Below are positions 43,921 to 53,757 of a stretch of 64,000 nt of DNA, one piece after another. This stretch comes from JAAFJM01 sp964529175 (GTDB taxonomy: Bacteria > Bacteroidota > Bacteroidia > UKL13-3): assembly GCA_964529175.1 (NCBI GenBank), contig CAZGVO010000013.1, positions 1-64,000 on the forward strand. Reading direction: 5' to 3'. The notes beneath the pieces are model-generated. The model searched no databases. It was given only the letters and a program-made list of their open reading frames with translations, and was not told the origin of the DNA. The position numbers and the translations under genes were made by a program. Positions within the stretch are counted from its first letter, which is position 1. Each line of letters begins with the position of its first letter.

Positions 43921-44835
43921 TTATTTGTGTTTGGTTTCGTTATCAAACGAAAATGTACGCGATAAGTTAAAGCCTAATCTAACACCAAAATCACTCCATT
44001 TTCCTGTGGTTTCTGTTACAAAACCTTGCTCATACATATAAGTTGAGTTACTGAACATTAACTGAAACACGTGTCCACCAGTTTCTATATCAAAACCAAT
44101 TCCTAAATAATCGTTGTATGCTAATCCACTTTTTGTTGTTAAATCTCTACCATTTAAGCGTGGGTAATATTCAATATTTAAACGAGTACTACGTGTAATT
44201 TTAAAAGAGCCTCCTAATCCTAAAGCATAAATATCGTTAGGTGTTGCTACTTTTTCAACCAAGTTTCTATGAACCACAGTTGGGGTAATTTGGAGAGAAA
44301 CTTTATCATTAAACTTACGAGCCAGAATTAATTGATGGCAAAAGCTCAAGCGCGATGTAAAATAATTATTTCTTGTTAAATCAGGAAAGGTTTTGGTATC
44401 AATTCCTACATTTCCATAATAAGAAATAGCAACAGGAAAATTACGTTTTCCACCAGTGGTTTGCTGTGCAATTTTGTACTTTACATTTAAGTCGTATATT
44501 TTTATTTGTGCACTTCTGCCTACACCAACCATTAATTTGTCGGTTATACCATAATCAAAAGCCAAGCGCACAGTAGCATTATCAAAACCTAATAAACTGT
44601 AATACCAAGCATCGTCTTTTAACTCACCAAAACGGTGCAAAATCAAAAAGTTTAAATGCTTTTTCGAAATATTTTCATTGCTTTGGCCTGTAATAATTCT
44701 AGTACCTTTAAAAGTAGCTAATACGGGCGTTGCTTTTTTATTTTCCGAAACCAATTCATCCAATAAATCATCTTGAGCCCAAGCCGTATTTATCAATAAA
44801 ATAAGTGAGCTGAGTAATAATATTTTTTTCATCAT
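43921..44835 (-). CDS. DUF5777-type outer-membrane beta-barrel protein
   Basis: 304 residues. A signal peptide ends at AWAQ. The body has alternating beta strands with aromatic ends, typical of an outer-membrane barrel, including LIILHRFGELKDD-like (here LNFLILHRFGEL), FDYGITDKLMVGVGRS and GIGFDIETGGHVFQLMFSNS, ending in an aromatic strand. It starts directly after (0 bases) the small heme lipoprotein gene, so both are cotranscribed. The substrate of the barrel is unknown. Confidence 0.85.
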   Translation of the reverse strand: MMKKILLLSSLILLINTAWAQDDLLDELVSENKKATPVLATFKGTRIITGQSNENISKKHLNFLILHRFGELKDDAWYYSLLGFDNATVRLAFDYGITDKLMVGVGRSAQIKIYDLNVKYKIAQQTTGGKRNFPVAISYYGNVGIDTKTFPDLTRNNYFTSRLSFCHQLILARKFNDKVSLQITPTVVHRNLVEKVATPNDIYALGLGGSFKITRSTRLNIEYYPRLNGRDLTTKSGLAYNDYLGIGFDIETGGHVFQLMFSNSTYMYEQGFVTETTGKWSDFGVRLGFNLSRTFSFDNETKHK

Positions 44836-45189
44836 TTATTCAGGCGTACCTGCTTTTATCCAATTATCTAATTTTGTTATATTACAAGCACTCATTCCAG
44901 ATGGGCCAGGCATATTTTTTACATCAACTGCTCTAAATTTAACGGAAGTAATACTGGCTTTTAATAAAGTATAAGTACTTAAATCGGGCGAAATGCCTCC
45001 AGGTTCATGGCAACCACTAGTTGAGCAATTTGAATTTATTAAAGTTTTTATACCAGTATTATAAGTTAAGGGTGCGTTGCAATCCGTATTGTTGGTCGAA
45101 TTTGGATATAATTCCTCTTCTTTATCGTAATAACATCCAGATAAAACCACAAAACTTAAAAGTATGGTTGCTAAAAGTATTTTTTTCAT
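44836..45189 (-). CDS. Small lipoprotein with a C-x4-CH heme-type motif
   Basis: 117 residues. Lipobox VLSGC makes a lipoprotein from Cys19. One motif CSTSGCH (C-x4-CH) occurs in INSNCSTSGCHEPGG, followed by NMPGPSGM, the pattern of c-type cytochrome heme attachment with a distal methionine. The four-residue spacing is unusual compared with CxxCH. It lies between the two-motif lipoprotein (3 bases upstream) and the barrel gene (0 bases). Heme binding is inferred. Confidence 0.8.
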   Translation of the reverse strand: MKKILLATILLSFVVLSGCYYDKEEELYPNSTNNTDCNAPLTYNTGIKTLINSNCSTSGCHEPGGISPDLSTYTLLKASITSVKFRAVDVKNMPGPSGMSACNITKLDNWIKAGTPE

Positions 45190-45192
45190 AAT

Positions 45193-45669
45193 TTATTTTA
45201 TGTCTATTTGATCAATTAATCCACCATGGCAACTTGAGTTGCTGCAACTCATTCCGCCTTTAAATGCTGATAACATGGCTTTTGTTTTATTGCCATTTTT
45301 TATTATAGGATAACAACCCCCATTAAAATTTATAATTTTATTGGTATAAAAATTACCTTTTTTGTCGGAAGTCAAAGTTAATATACGAAAACCCTTTCCA
45401 TTTGGTTCACTCCAAAGTTCTACAGTTACATTATTTGCGGGTGAATTATCATTATACACAGTACCTGCAACATTCCACCAGCCTTCACTTGCAGCCTCAT
45501 TACCCGATTTGTTATGACAACTCATACAGTCTTGCCCTGAGTTATGGCTTTCATCATCGCCTGTAGAACTTTCTTTACTGTTTTTTTGTAGTTCATCATA
45601 GTGAGAGCATCCAATAATAAGTAAGCTAAATATGGCTGATAAGCAAACAACTAATTTTGTTTTTTTCAT
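45193..45669 (-). CDS. Lipoprotein with CxxCH and C-x4-CH heme-type motifs
   Basis: 158 residues. Lipobox LLIIGC gives a lipoprotein. It has one standard motif CMSCH and one C-x4-CH motif CSNSSCH near the C-terminus, so it may carry two c-type hemes. Between them is a beta-rich segment (VAGTVYNDNSPANNVTVELW). It heads the run 45669 to 42811, probably a single operon with overlapping or near-touching genes. The electron partner is unknown. Confidence 0.8.
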   Translation of the reverse strand: MKKTKLVVCLSAIFSLLIIGCSHYDELQKNSKESSTGDDESHNSGQDCMSCHNKSGNEAASEGWWNVAGTVYNDNSPANNVTVELWSEPNGKGFRILTLTSDKKGNFYTNKIINFNGGCYPIIKNGNKTKAMLSAFKGGMSCSNSSCHGGLIDQIDIK

Positions 45670-45741
45670 GTTTTGTGTTTTTTTATCTTTTCCAAATTTA
45701 TAATTTTATTGACTAAGTTGAAATAAAATTTATCAATATGA

Positions 45742-46572
45742 CTACAATATAATTATTTTTTGATAATCATTATAATTATCTGATTGTATCCTTACAAAAT
45801 AAATGCCTTTAGGGTATTGTTGTCTAAATTTAAATTGGAGTTGTTGTGAGCCTGAAAGCTGTGTTTTTTCAAGTAAAGTTTCTTGTGTTTTACCATTTAT
45901 ATCTATCAAGCTTATTTCAAAATAGTTAGTAGAAATGGCATCAAATTGTATTTCAATTTCGTTTTGTGTTGGGTTTGGATAAATGCTTTTCCAATTAATT
46001 AATGCTGTGTTTTTTATGCTGGTGTTTAGCAAAGGAAATATGGTTTTGTTAGTAGTATAAGTTATATCTCCAGTAGCATCTTTATCGTTATTGGATGCAA
46101 TTCCTGCTGTGTAAAAGATTAAGGTATCTAATGTTTCAGGAGCAGTCCATTTAAACAACCAAGTTTTAGAGTTAGTGGCATCAATACTTTTTAACTCATG
46201 TGTTACAAAGGTGCCTCGTGCCGAAACTCCTGAATTACTTTCAGAAGTCAAATTGCCAATAGGAGCAAATAAAAATCCTTTCTTTCTAATATTTAACCCA
46301 AACCCAAATCGTGTTCTTGCTGGATAATTGAGGGTAACACTCACATCGTATGTTTTACCCGGTTCGTAATAAGTTGGGTTGCCTGCAATTGCAATTGCGA
46401 TTGCACCTTTGTTATCGTTATTGGCTACACCTTGATGGCAGGCTGTGCAGTTTTCGCCAGGGTTTATGCCTGTAACTTCTAAGGCTCCTGTTGACATAGA
46501 ATGGATTTTAAAACTCCATACACAAATAAAAAGTAATAAAATACTTAAAGCAGCTAATTTTGTTAAATTCAT
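45742..46572 (-). CDS. Choice-of-anchor V protein with CxxCH and T9SS type A tail
   Basis: 276 residues. A signal peptide (about 1-25) is followed by the heme-type motif CTACH in INPGENCTACHQG, then a choice-of-anchor V (reeler-like) domain with YYEPGKTYDVSVTL and RTRFGFGLN. The C-terminal type IX sorting domain begins at YPNPTQNEIEIQF and ends GIYFVRIQ. It is probably a surface protein with an attached heme. It lies 72 bases upstream of the two-heme lipoprotein gene and may be part of the same cluster. Confidence 0.85.
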   Translation of the reverse strand: MNLTKLAALSILLLFICVWSFKIHSMSTGALEVTGINPGENCTACHQGVANNDNKGAIAIAIAGNPTYYEPGKTYDVSVTLNYPARTRFGFGLNIRKKGFLFAPIGNLTSESNSGVSARGTFVTHELKSIDATNSKTWLFKWTAPETLDTLIFYTAGIASNNDKDATGDITYTTNKTIFPLLNTSIKNTALINWKSIYPNPTQNEIEIQFDAISTNYFEISLIDINGKTQETLLEKTQLSGSQQLQFKFRQQYPKGIYFVRIQSDNYNDYQKIIIL

Positions 46573-46623
46573 AATGGTTTTATTTTTTTAACAAAACTAA
46601 TATTGTAAAAAATAAACCAGTTG

Positions 46624-47466
46624 TCAATTCTTATTCAAATCTTGTATGTTTTGTATGTCTTTTTTAAAACTCATGGGAGAACTGCCAGTATGCTTTTTAA
46701 AAAAATTAGAAAAGTGCGCATAATCGCTAAACCCAAAACCAAAGGCTATTTCTTTTAAATTAGTATCGGTATTAAACAGCAGCCTTTTTATGTTTGATAT
46801 AAGCAATTCATTTTGCATTTGTATCATTGTTTTGCCAGTAGCTTTTTTAACTTTTACATTAAAGTTAACGGCTGTCATATTAAACATATCGGCATACTGC
46901 TCGTTCGATAAACGTTTTTTGTAATTAAGCTCTAAGCTTTTCCTAACCAAACTCGAAAAGGTGTTTTCAATAACAATTTCAGGCTTAATAAATGCAATAA
47001 GTTTGAGTAAAATGGCTGCGCAAATATTTTGCAAGTAAGCATCGTTTAAGCTTTCGTTTTGAATTTCATTTACAAAAAAGTGAAAGCTGTTGAAGTGGGC
47101 AGCTTCAAGATTAATAATATGCTCTTTATCGAAAAGAGCTCTGTAATTTGATACTTTATCAAAATTACAGAGCTGCTCTATAAAAATACTTTGAATGGCT
47201 ATGGTAAAACCAATGGTTCCTTGCTCGCGTTGAAATTTATGCGAGAAAAAATTGGGGACAATATGAAAAGAATTGGCTTCAATAGCATGAATTACACCAT
47301 CTATTTGATGAATGCCCGAACCATTTGTAATTACAAATAATTCATGGTAATCGTGGCAGTGAACTTTTTCTGTTTGGTAAAAATTTGAATAATCCCATGG
47401 TAATATATCTACTAACTTTTCTTTACGACCAATGTTTCGAAAGTTAAAAGTTGGAATATTATTCAT
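46624..47466 (-). CDS. AraC-family transcriptional regulator
   Basis: 280 residues. The N-terminal cupin-like sensing domain carries HCHDYHELFVITNGSG (residues about 36-51). The C-terminal AraC domain shows LLFNTDTNLKEIAFGFGF and SDYAHFSNFFKKHTGSSP, the two helix-turn-helix units. It probably responds to a small ligand. It lies immediately upstream of the choice-of-anchor V gene on the same strand and might regulate the cluster at 42811-46572; that is inference. Confidence 0.9.
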   Translation of the reverse strand: MNNIPTFNFRNIGRKEKLVDILPWDYSNFYQTEKVHCHDYHELFVITNGSGIHQIDGVIHAIEANSFHIVPNFFSHKFQREQGTIGFTIAIQSIFIEQLCNFDKVSNYRALFDKEHIINLEAAHFNSFHFFVNEIQNESLNDAYLQNICAAILLKLIAFIKPEIVIENTFSSLVRKSLELNYKKRLSNEQYADMFNMTAVNFNVKVKKATGKTMIQMQNELLISNIKRLLFNTDTNLKEIAFGFGFSDYAHFSNFFKKHTGSSPMSFKKDIQNIQDLNKN

Positions 47467-47497
47467 AGCTAACGCATTTTTACAAAGCTCTGTTCGC

Positions 47498-48850
47498 TTA
47501 CTTAATCGATTTGAATAAACGTTTCCATCTTACAGCACTGTTACCAGAATCCCAACTCATCCAAACAAATAGGGCTTTACCTACTATATGTGTTTCAGGC
47601 ACAAAACCCCAAAAGCGGCTATCAGCTGAATTATCGCGGTTATCACCCATCATAAAGTAATAATTATACTTAAATTGATAAGATTTTATAACTTTTCCAT
47701 CTAACATGGCTTGTCCGTTTTCCCAAGTTAAAGTTGGGTTGTTTTCGTAATGTTTAATGGCAAATTCGTAAATGTCAAAGTTCTTTTCGTTCATTTCTAC
47801 TACATCACCTTGTTTAGGAATATAAATAGGGCCAAAATCGTCAATACTCCAGTGGTATTTTTCTTGAAATGCAGTGTAACCATTTATAAATACGGTATCG
47901 TTTCTTTCAATAGAAACTACACCTGGCGAATTTTTCAACTTTTCTTTAGCAGGATTGGTTAAGTTTATTAACAAATAACCTTTATCTGTTGCTCCGCCTT
48001 CAGTAATATCGTTGTCTTTAATAAACTTTTCGCTAATGCCTTCGGTGGTTGTAACCTTGTAAAAATGTTGCATCAATGCAGGGTTATCAGCAGGTTTATT
48101 GTTTACAAATAATTGTTGGTTAACTACTTTTAAACTATCGCCTGCTATGCCTACACAACGCTTAATATAATTTTCTTTTTTATCGGTAGGTTTATCTATT
48201 TCAAACGGATAATTAAATACTACTACATCATTGTTTTTTATACTTGAAAATGCAAATAACCTTGTGTAAGGCATTTTCATCCACTCTAAGTACGATTGCG
48301 TTTGATTGTCGGTAAATGGTAATTTATTGTGCACAAATGGAAAACTCAATGGAGTTTGAGGCAGTCTATTTCCATAACTGTATTTACTTACAAAAAGAAA
48401 ATCACCTACCAATAACGATTTTTCCATGGATGAAGTAGGAATAGTATAAGCTTCCATAAAATAACCACGTATAATAGTGGCAGCTATGGTAGCAAAAATC
48501 AATGCATCGCTCCATTCGTAAGCAGTTTGAATTTCGTTGGTTTGTTTAAAAACCAATCCTACTATTTTGAAAATAATTATAAAAATAGGTGCTAAAATTA
48601 AAGCAAAAATACGTGTAAAATAGCCAAATATAATAACAATACCGTAAATACAATTAACTAAAGCTAAGCCAAAAGAAGCACCGGCAGCCATGTATAATAC
48701 CATGCATACTATGTTTATTAAAATCCAAATGGTAATAATGGTCCATTGTTTTTTAGTAAACTCTTTAGGGCTTTTATAAAAATAGTTAAACAACTGTGAG
48801 AAAAAATTACCCTTAACAGGTTGGTTGTTTTGTTTAATAGTAGTACTCAT
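47498..48850 (-). CDS. lepB: Signal peptidase I
   Basis: 450 residues, longer than the E. coli enzyme because of membrane spans at the N-terminus (about 36-105). It cuts signal peptides from exported proteins. The catalytic dyad is S141 in PTSSMEKSLLVGD and K230 in YIKRCVGIAGD; box E is MGDNRDNSADSRFWGFV. The order dapB-lepB on the same strand is conserved in Bacteroidota. Many secreted and T9SS proteins in this window would depend on it. Confidence 0.96.
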   Translation of the reverse strand: MSTTIKQNNQPVKGNFFSQLFNYFYKSPKEFTKKQWTIITIWILINIVCMVLYMAAGASFGLALVNCIYGIVIIFGYFTRIFALILAPIFIIIFKIVGLVFKQTNEIQTAYEWSDALIFATIAATIIRGYFMEAYTIPTSSMEKSLLVGDFLFVSKYSYGNRLPQTPLSFPFVHNKLPFTDNQTQSYLEWMKMPYTRLFAFSSIKNNDVVVFNYPFEIDKPTDKKENYIKRCVGIAGDSLKVVNQQLFVNNKPADNPALMQHFYKVTTTEGISEKFIKDNDITEGGATDKGYLLINLTNPAKEKLKNSPGVVSIERNDTVFINGYTAFQEKYHWSIDDFGPIYIPKQGDVVEMNEKNFDIYEFAIKHYENNPTLTWENGQAMLDGKVIKSYQFKYNYYFMMGDNRDNSADSRFWGFVPETHIVGKALFVWMSWDSGNSAVRWKRLFKSIK

Positions 48851-48946
48851 TTAAATTGGGTTATATAATCTGCATATTTATAAATACAAAACCGTATTAA
48901 TTGCAGATTTTTTTAAAGTGATTATTTTGAATGTAAGCGGTAAATT

Positions 48947-49687
48947 CTAAAATTTTAAAATATCATCTAAGGTGTAAATACCTTTTTTGCCTACTATCCA
49001 TTCGGCAGCCATTAAAGCTCCTTTGGCAAAGCCATAACGGCTTTTTGCGCTGTGTTTTATTTCAATAATATCAATTACGTTTTCATAACGTACTGTGTGG
49101 TCGCCCATTACATCGCCTTCGCGCACACTTTCTATTAATAATTCGTTGGGTTTGGTACTTTGTGCAGGTGTTTGATTATCAAACATTAAGCGGTCTTTTA
49201 TTTTTTCCTTTTTGTCTATTTCATCCATTATTTGTTTAGCCAATGTTAAGGCTGTACCGCTTGGATGATCTTTTTTACCCGTATGGTGCGATTCGTTAAT
49301 CATCACATCATAATCTTGGCCTTTCATTATTTCGGCCAAAATTTTATTCACTTTAAAAAATATGTTTACCCCAATACTAAAGTTACTGCTGTAAACCATG
49401 CTTTGGCCTTCGGCTTCGCATTTTTCTTTTATTACATCAAATTGGTCGTACCAACCTGTAGTACCTACCACTATTGGAACTTTGGCTTCAAAACATTTTA
49501 AAATATTATCAACCGCAGCGGTGGGCATGCTAAAATCTATTGCTACATCTACATTTTGTAAACTAAGAGGTAAAAAATCAAAAGCATTGTTTAAATCAAC
49601 ACGATATACAATTTCATGTCCTTTTGCTTCTGCAATTTTTTCAATTGCTTTTCCCATTTTACCATATCCAAGCAGCGCTATTTTCAT
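48947..49687 (-). CDS. dapB: 4-hydroxy-tetrahydrodipicolinate reductase
   Basis: 246 residues. It reduces 4-hydroxy-tetrahydrodipicolinate with NAD(P)H in lysine and diaminopimelate synthesis. The Rossmann motif is LGYGKMGKAIEKIA; the substrate motif ESHHTGKKDHPSGTAL contains the catalytic H and K. IVVGTTGWY is also typical. lepB follows 96 bases downstream on the same strand. Confidence 0.96.
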   Translation of the reverse strand: MKIALLGYGKMGKAIEKIAEAKGHEIVYRVDLNNAFDFLPLSLQNVDVAIDFSMPTAAVDNILKCFEAKVPIVVGTTGWYDQFDVIKEKCEAEGQSMVYSSNFSIGVNIFFKVNKILAEIMKGQDYDVMINESHHTGKKDHPSGTALTLAKQIMDEIDKKEKIKDRLMFDNQTPAQSTKPNELLIESVREGDVMGDHTVRYENVIDIIEIKHSAKSRYGFAKGALMAAEWIVGKKGIYTLDDILKF

Positions 49688-49781
49688 AAAATATTTTTTG
49701 TTTTGAGGGCCTTAAAATTTCAATGCACAATATAAAACTATAATTGTTAAGTAACAAATTATTTATTTTAAGATACCAACA

Positions 49782-50915
49782 TTAATAGCTTTTTCCGTGG
49801 GTTAGTGATACCAATTTACTCACTGCAAATGGCATAGGTTTTAACGCTGTAATTAATAAATTAGTAAGTATAGGGTTGCCAAACATTTTTTGAATTTTGC
49901 GGCCCACCCAAAGGCGTGTTCCAAACTGTTTTTGCCAGCTATAAGTATATTTTTCTAAAAGTTGGTTTTTATTTATTTCATTTTCAAAATAATAAGGCAA
50001 TAGGTTGCTTAATATTTTGCTAGCATGCATGGCCATACTCATGCCATTGCCACATAAAGGAGTAATTAATCCGGCAGCATCACCAAGCATTATTATACCA
50101 TTTTCGCTTTGTGTTTTGTTCGAAAAATTTATCTGTGAAATGGCTAATGGTTCATTGTAAAAACTTTCAAATTGGGTAAAATATTTTTTTAAGAAAACAT
50201 TTTTATACAAAATATTTTCTTCCATTAGTTTAATATTTCCTTGGTATTGCTTTAAATTTTGGGCAGTGGTAAGGTAACACATACAGTACCTATCGTCTTC
50301 TATTTTTGATATGCCGCAGTAGCCATTTTCAAAATTATGTAATTCAATAGCATCTTCAGGTATATTGGCTTTTACGTGGTATTTTATGCCAATATAATTA
50401 TCAAGTCCTTTGGCTTTGTTTTTAATAAAATCGCGGTTTAGTTTTACATCCAAATTACTGCGTTTACCATAGCTGCCTATTACAGTTTGGGTGGTAAAAT
50501 TTCCTTGGTCTGTTTGCGCTTCATAAATGGTTGGTGTTTGGTTTATAATATTTTGAACTTTACAGTTCTCTATTAAAATTACACCATTTTTTTTAGCTTC
50601 ATTAGCCAATAAAAAATCGAGTTTATAGCGTGAAATACCAAAACCACCAGGGTTTAATTGATGCTTTATGTAATTTCCATTTGGAGCTGAAACCGTAAGT
50701 TTTTGCAACCTTGGTAAATTTAATTCGGTAAGCGGAATACCACAGCTTTCTAGGTAATTCCACGATTCCATGGCAATGTATTCGCCACAAACTTTATGGT
50801 ATGGATAACGCTCTTTTTCAAGTAAAGCTACCTGATAACCTTTTTTAGCCAATTGTATAGCAAGGGTAAGTCCACCCAAGCCGCCACCAATTATAATACA
50901 TTCATAATGTTGCAT
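49782..50915 (-). CDS. FAD-dependent oxidoreductase of the geranylgeranyl reductase-like family
   Basis: 377 residues. The FAD-binding dinucleotide motif IIIGGGLGGLTLAIQLA opens the protein, HKVCGEYIAMESW follows, and GDAAGLITPLCGNGMSMA is the second FAD motif. Members reduce double bonds in isoprenoid chains or act on polyenes; in Bacteroidota some are tied to pigment or lipid synthesis. It starts 8 bases after the CHU_C gene, so it may be translated from the same transcript. Confidence 0.85.
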   Translation of the reverse strand: MQHYECIIIGGGLGGLTLAIQLAKKGYQVALLEKERYPYHKVCGEYIAMESWNYLESCGIPLTELNLPRLQKLTVSAPNGNYIKHQLNPGGFGISRYKLDFLLANEAKKNGVILIENCKVQNIINQTPTIYEAQTDQGNFTTQTVIGSYGKRSNLDVKLNRDFIKNKAKGLDNYIGIKYHVKANIPEDAIELHNFENGYCGISKIEDDRYCMCYLTTAQNLKQYQGNIKLMEENILYKNVFLKKYFTQFESFYNEPLAISQINFSNKTQSENGIIMLGDAAGLITPLCGNGMSMAMHASKILSNLLPYYFENEINKNQLLEKYTYSWQKQFGTRLWVGRKIQKMFGNPILTNLLITALKPMPFAVSKLVSLTHGKSY

Positions 50916-50923
50916 TTATGGTT

Positions 50924-53620
50924 TTACCTCATAATGGTTACTGTACCCCTAACTTTGCGTTCTTGGGTTCCTGCTAAATAGTTTTCGTAAATTTTTATGA
51001 TATAAAAATACGTTCCAGAGGTTACATCTAATCCCGATTTTTGGTCTTTTCCATCCCAATTAATATCTATATTATTGGTTTCAAAAACGATATCGCCCCA
51101 ACGGTTATAAATCTGTAAATCAATTTTTTCTATAAATCGGTAAGGAAAAGGCTTAAATAACTCATTTAAATTATTAGCATCTTTATTAGGTGTAAATACA
51201 TTTGGCAATACATAATAAGGGCAATTTTCAATACAAAATGCATTGGCATTTAAGTTACTTTCATTTCCTGTAGAGTCAATTGCAGTTACTGCATAACAGC
51301 CAGATATACTGTATTTTAACAGTGAGCTTGTATCGGTATAACTTAGTGTATTTGCATCAGTTATTGCTAGTACCTTCCAATTATCTTTAACTGTTTTTCT
51401 ATAATATACTTTGTATTGAAATACATCTTTATCACAATCAGCGGGGTTAAACCAGTTTAATATTATATTGTTGGTATTAAATTGATTACAAGGACTTATA
51501 TAGCTTAGTTTGGGTGCACAAGGAGCAATGGTATCAACTGGAACACCACACATTTCTTGCGAATTATTAAATAGAGTATCTAAGTTATAAATAGGGTTGT
51601 AGTTTCCTGCTGAGGTTATGTAATAACAATAAGTTTGACCGTTAATTAAACCAGTATCTTTATAAAATAAATTAGTAGTGGTTCCTAAAAAATCAAAAGC
51701 GTTTCCATTGCGCTTGTAAACTTTATATAATTTATTAATCCAAGGAACATCAAACTTAAAGTTAATGGTTACAGAGCGATTGGAGTTATATGGTGTAATG
51801 AATACAGAACTTGCAGCTACACTCTGGTCTACATATTTCAAATTACCATTTTTGGTGCTGTAAAACATTACCCTGTAATCATATTGAATGTTTTGTGTAT
51901 TTAGTAAACTATCAATTAAACTATCGTTTTCTATATCATTAAAAAAAGTATAAACCTTTCCATTGCCTACATTGGTAAAGTTTTGCTTGCCATATTCAGC
52001 TCTTTGTAATTGCACGGTGTAAGGTGGTTCGTATTGGCTCGAATCGAGCAAGAGAGGCTTAAGCCATTTTACCAAAATTTTGCCATTAGTGGTATTGGTG
52101 GTTAACACGCTTACATTGGTTATAATAGGTTTTGTTCTCAATACCATAGCACAAACTTCTTTGCTTGCAATTCCTTCAGAACTTTCAGCCAAATCTACTA
52201 TTTGTCCTTCATCGTTTCGGGCTAAATAAAAGGAAGTTATGCGGTAACAATAATTAACCAAAGGCGAAATTCCTTTACCATTATTGTTGTCAAAATAAGT
52301 AGTATTATTAACTCCTTGCACAGTATCAAGCAGTACAAAACCTGTTGATGGTGGCACTCCTGTTTGGCAAGTAGATGGATTCCAGAATGAACTATCAATT
52401 CGCCTATAAATTCTGTATCCAAAAGCAAAATTACACGAATCTGGACTCCAGTTTAGTTTAAAACCATTGCTATCAATTGTTACAGTTAGATTTTTGGGTG
52501 CTGGCCCAATTACCTTAATTTTAAACGATTTCAAATCGACCAATGGAATTGGATAACCATTATCAGTAGCTTTAAAATCTGCTTGAAATTTATCGGCTCT
52601 TATAGAAGTACATGCCGGTTTCCAACTAAACAAAAAGCCTGTTGGATTTCCAACTACCGTGTTTGGTGAAGTAACCGCTGGATTGAATTTTTGAACAAAC
52701 GGTCCGCCAAAGGCAGTTAATGTTACCAATTGGCCATTATCAATATCGTTTGCCACAATATTTTTTTGTAATAAATTTCCCGCAACTATACATTCATCTG
52801 TTAATGAGGATATTGTAGGAGGGTAGTTTAAACAGTCAGTTATACGTATTTGCATATCTCTATCTACATATCCTACCAAAATGGGTTTTATTTTACCATT
52901 TTTACGGTATTCTTTTACCCTAATAACAATATTGTAAATACCTGTTTCTATGGGTTTAGACCAAGTTAATAATCCAGTATTTTGATTAATTGAAAATGAA
53001 TCGGAAAAACTTGGAATATTAAACCCTGGTACATCGGTAAAAGGATCTATTTTAGGAGACCTAATTTCATATACTAAACTATCACCATCAGCATCGTAAG
53101 CACTAGGATTGTGCACAAAAACTCTGTTTTTACAACCTCTATCTATTGGGCTTGAAAGTAAAACTGGAGATTGATTGGTAAATCCATTATCAATTACTAA
53201 AACAGCAGTTACACAAAACGGAACGTTTACCGATTCTCCACCATTAATATTCCTAATACCATCTACTCTGTTTCTATCAAAAATACTTACTGTAAATGAA
53301 CCACTCCCTGTGTAAGTATGAACAGTTTTATAGGTATTGCGTTTAACGCCATAGCCAGGTTCATTACTTAAAATATCAATAGAAGAACGAGGAACTACTG
53401 CACTGGTTCTATCACCAAAATCAATTTGAACAGCACTTGTACTTGGGTCGGCTGCTACTTGTAGTTGATCAGTGTAAGTATAAACCGTAATTTCAAAATT
53501 AAACCTCGAAATTTTTCGAAATACTATTTCGCCAGCACGGTAATGCGTAGCTAAAGCTAATTGAGCAATTAAGCTGAATGCAAATAGTAAAATATATTGT
53601 TTGAAATAATTTTTAATCAC
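50924..53620 (-). CDS. Secreted protein with CHU_C/T9SS type B sorting domain
   Basis: 898 residues. A GTG start at 53620 opens a signal peptide (ending LALA before THYRAGEI). The middle has several immunoglobulin/fibronectin-like modules (for example YDADGDSLVYEI and FTNQSPVLLS). The C-terminal CHU_C domain shows VLPNVFTPNKDANN, IYNRWGDIVFE, WDGKDQKSG and GTYFYIIKI. Type B domains direct secretion by T9SS. Function unknown; it may be a surface or gliding-associated protein. Confidence 0.88.
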   Translation of the reverse strand: MIKNYFKQYILLFAFSLIAQLALATHYRAGEIVFRKISRFNFEITVYTYTDQLQVAADPSTSAVQIDFGDRTSAVVPRSSIDILSNEPGYGVKRNTYKTVHTYTGSGSFTVSIFDRNRVDGIRNINGGESVNVPFCVTAVLVIDNGFTNQSPVLLSSPIDRGCKNRVFVHNPSAYDADGDSLVYEIRSPKIDPFTDVPGFNIPSFSDSFSINQNTGLLTWSKPIETGIYNIVIRVKEYRKNGKIKPILVGYVDRDMQIRITDCLNYPPTISSLTDECIVAGNLLQKNIVANDIDNGQLVTLTAFGGPFVQKFNPAVTSPNTVVGNPTGFLFSWKPACTSIRADKFQADFKATDNGYPIPLVDLKSFKIKVIGPAPKNLTVTIDSNGFKLNWSPDSCNFAFGYRIYRRIDSSFWNPSTCQTGVPPSTGFVLLDTVQGVNNTTYFDNNNGKGISPLVNYCYRITSFYLARNDEGQIVDLAESSEGIASKEVCAMVLRTKPIITNVSVLTTNTTNGKILVKWLKPLLLDSSQYEPPYTVQLQRAEYGKQNFTNVGNGKVYTFFNDIENDSLIDSLLNTQNIQYDYRVMFYSTKNGNLKYVDQSVAASSVFITPYNSNRSVTINFKFDVPWINKLYKVYKRNGNAFDFLGTTTNLFYKDTGLINGQTYCYYITSAGNYNPIYNLDTLFNNSQEMCGVPVDTIAPCAPKLSYISPCNQFNTNNIILNWFNPADCDKDVFQYKVYYRKTVKDNWKVLAITDANTLSYTDTSSLLKYSISGCYAVTAIDSTGNESNLNANAFCIENCPYYVLPNVFTPNKDANNLNELFKPFPYRFIEKIDLQIYNRWGDIVFETNNIDINWDGKDQKSGLDVTSGTYFYIIKIYENYLAGTQERKVRGTVTIMR

Positions 53621-53695
53621 GATTATAGTATAGTTTATTACTACTAAATTTTAATGACAGCAAATTAGTACTTTTTGTTGCATATTATAAAAATA

Positions 53696-53736
53696 AAAAA
53701 ATCCATTAACTGTAAAATTACTGTTAATGGATTTTT
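53696..53736 (-). terminator. Intrinsic terminator after sdhB
   Basis: AAAAATCCATTAAC pairs with GTTAATGGATTTTT around an inner GTAA/TTAC stem. On the minus strand it begins 22 bases after the sdhB stop and is followed by a T run. It closes the sdhCAB operon. Confidence 0.85.
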
Positions 53737-53757
53737 AGGTAAATATTGCTTTAAAAA

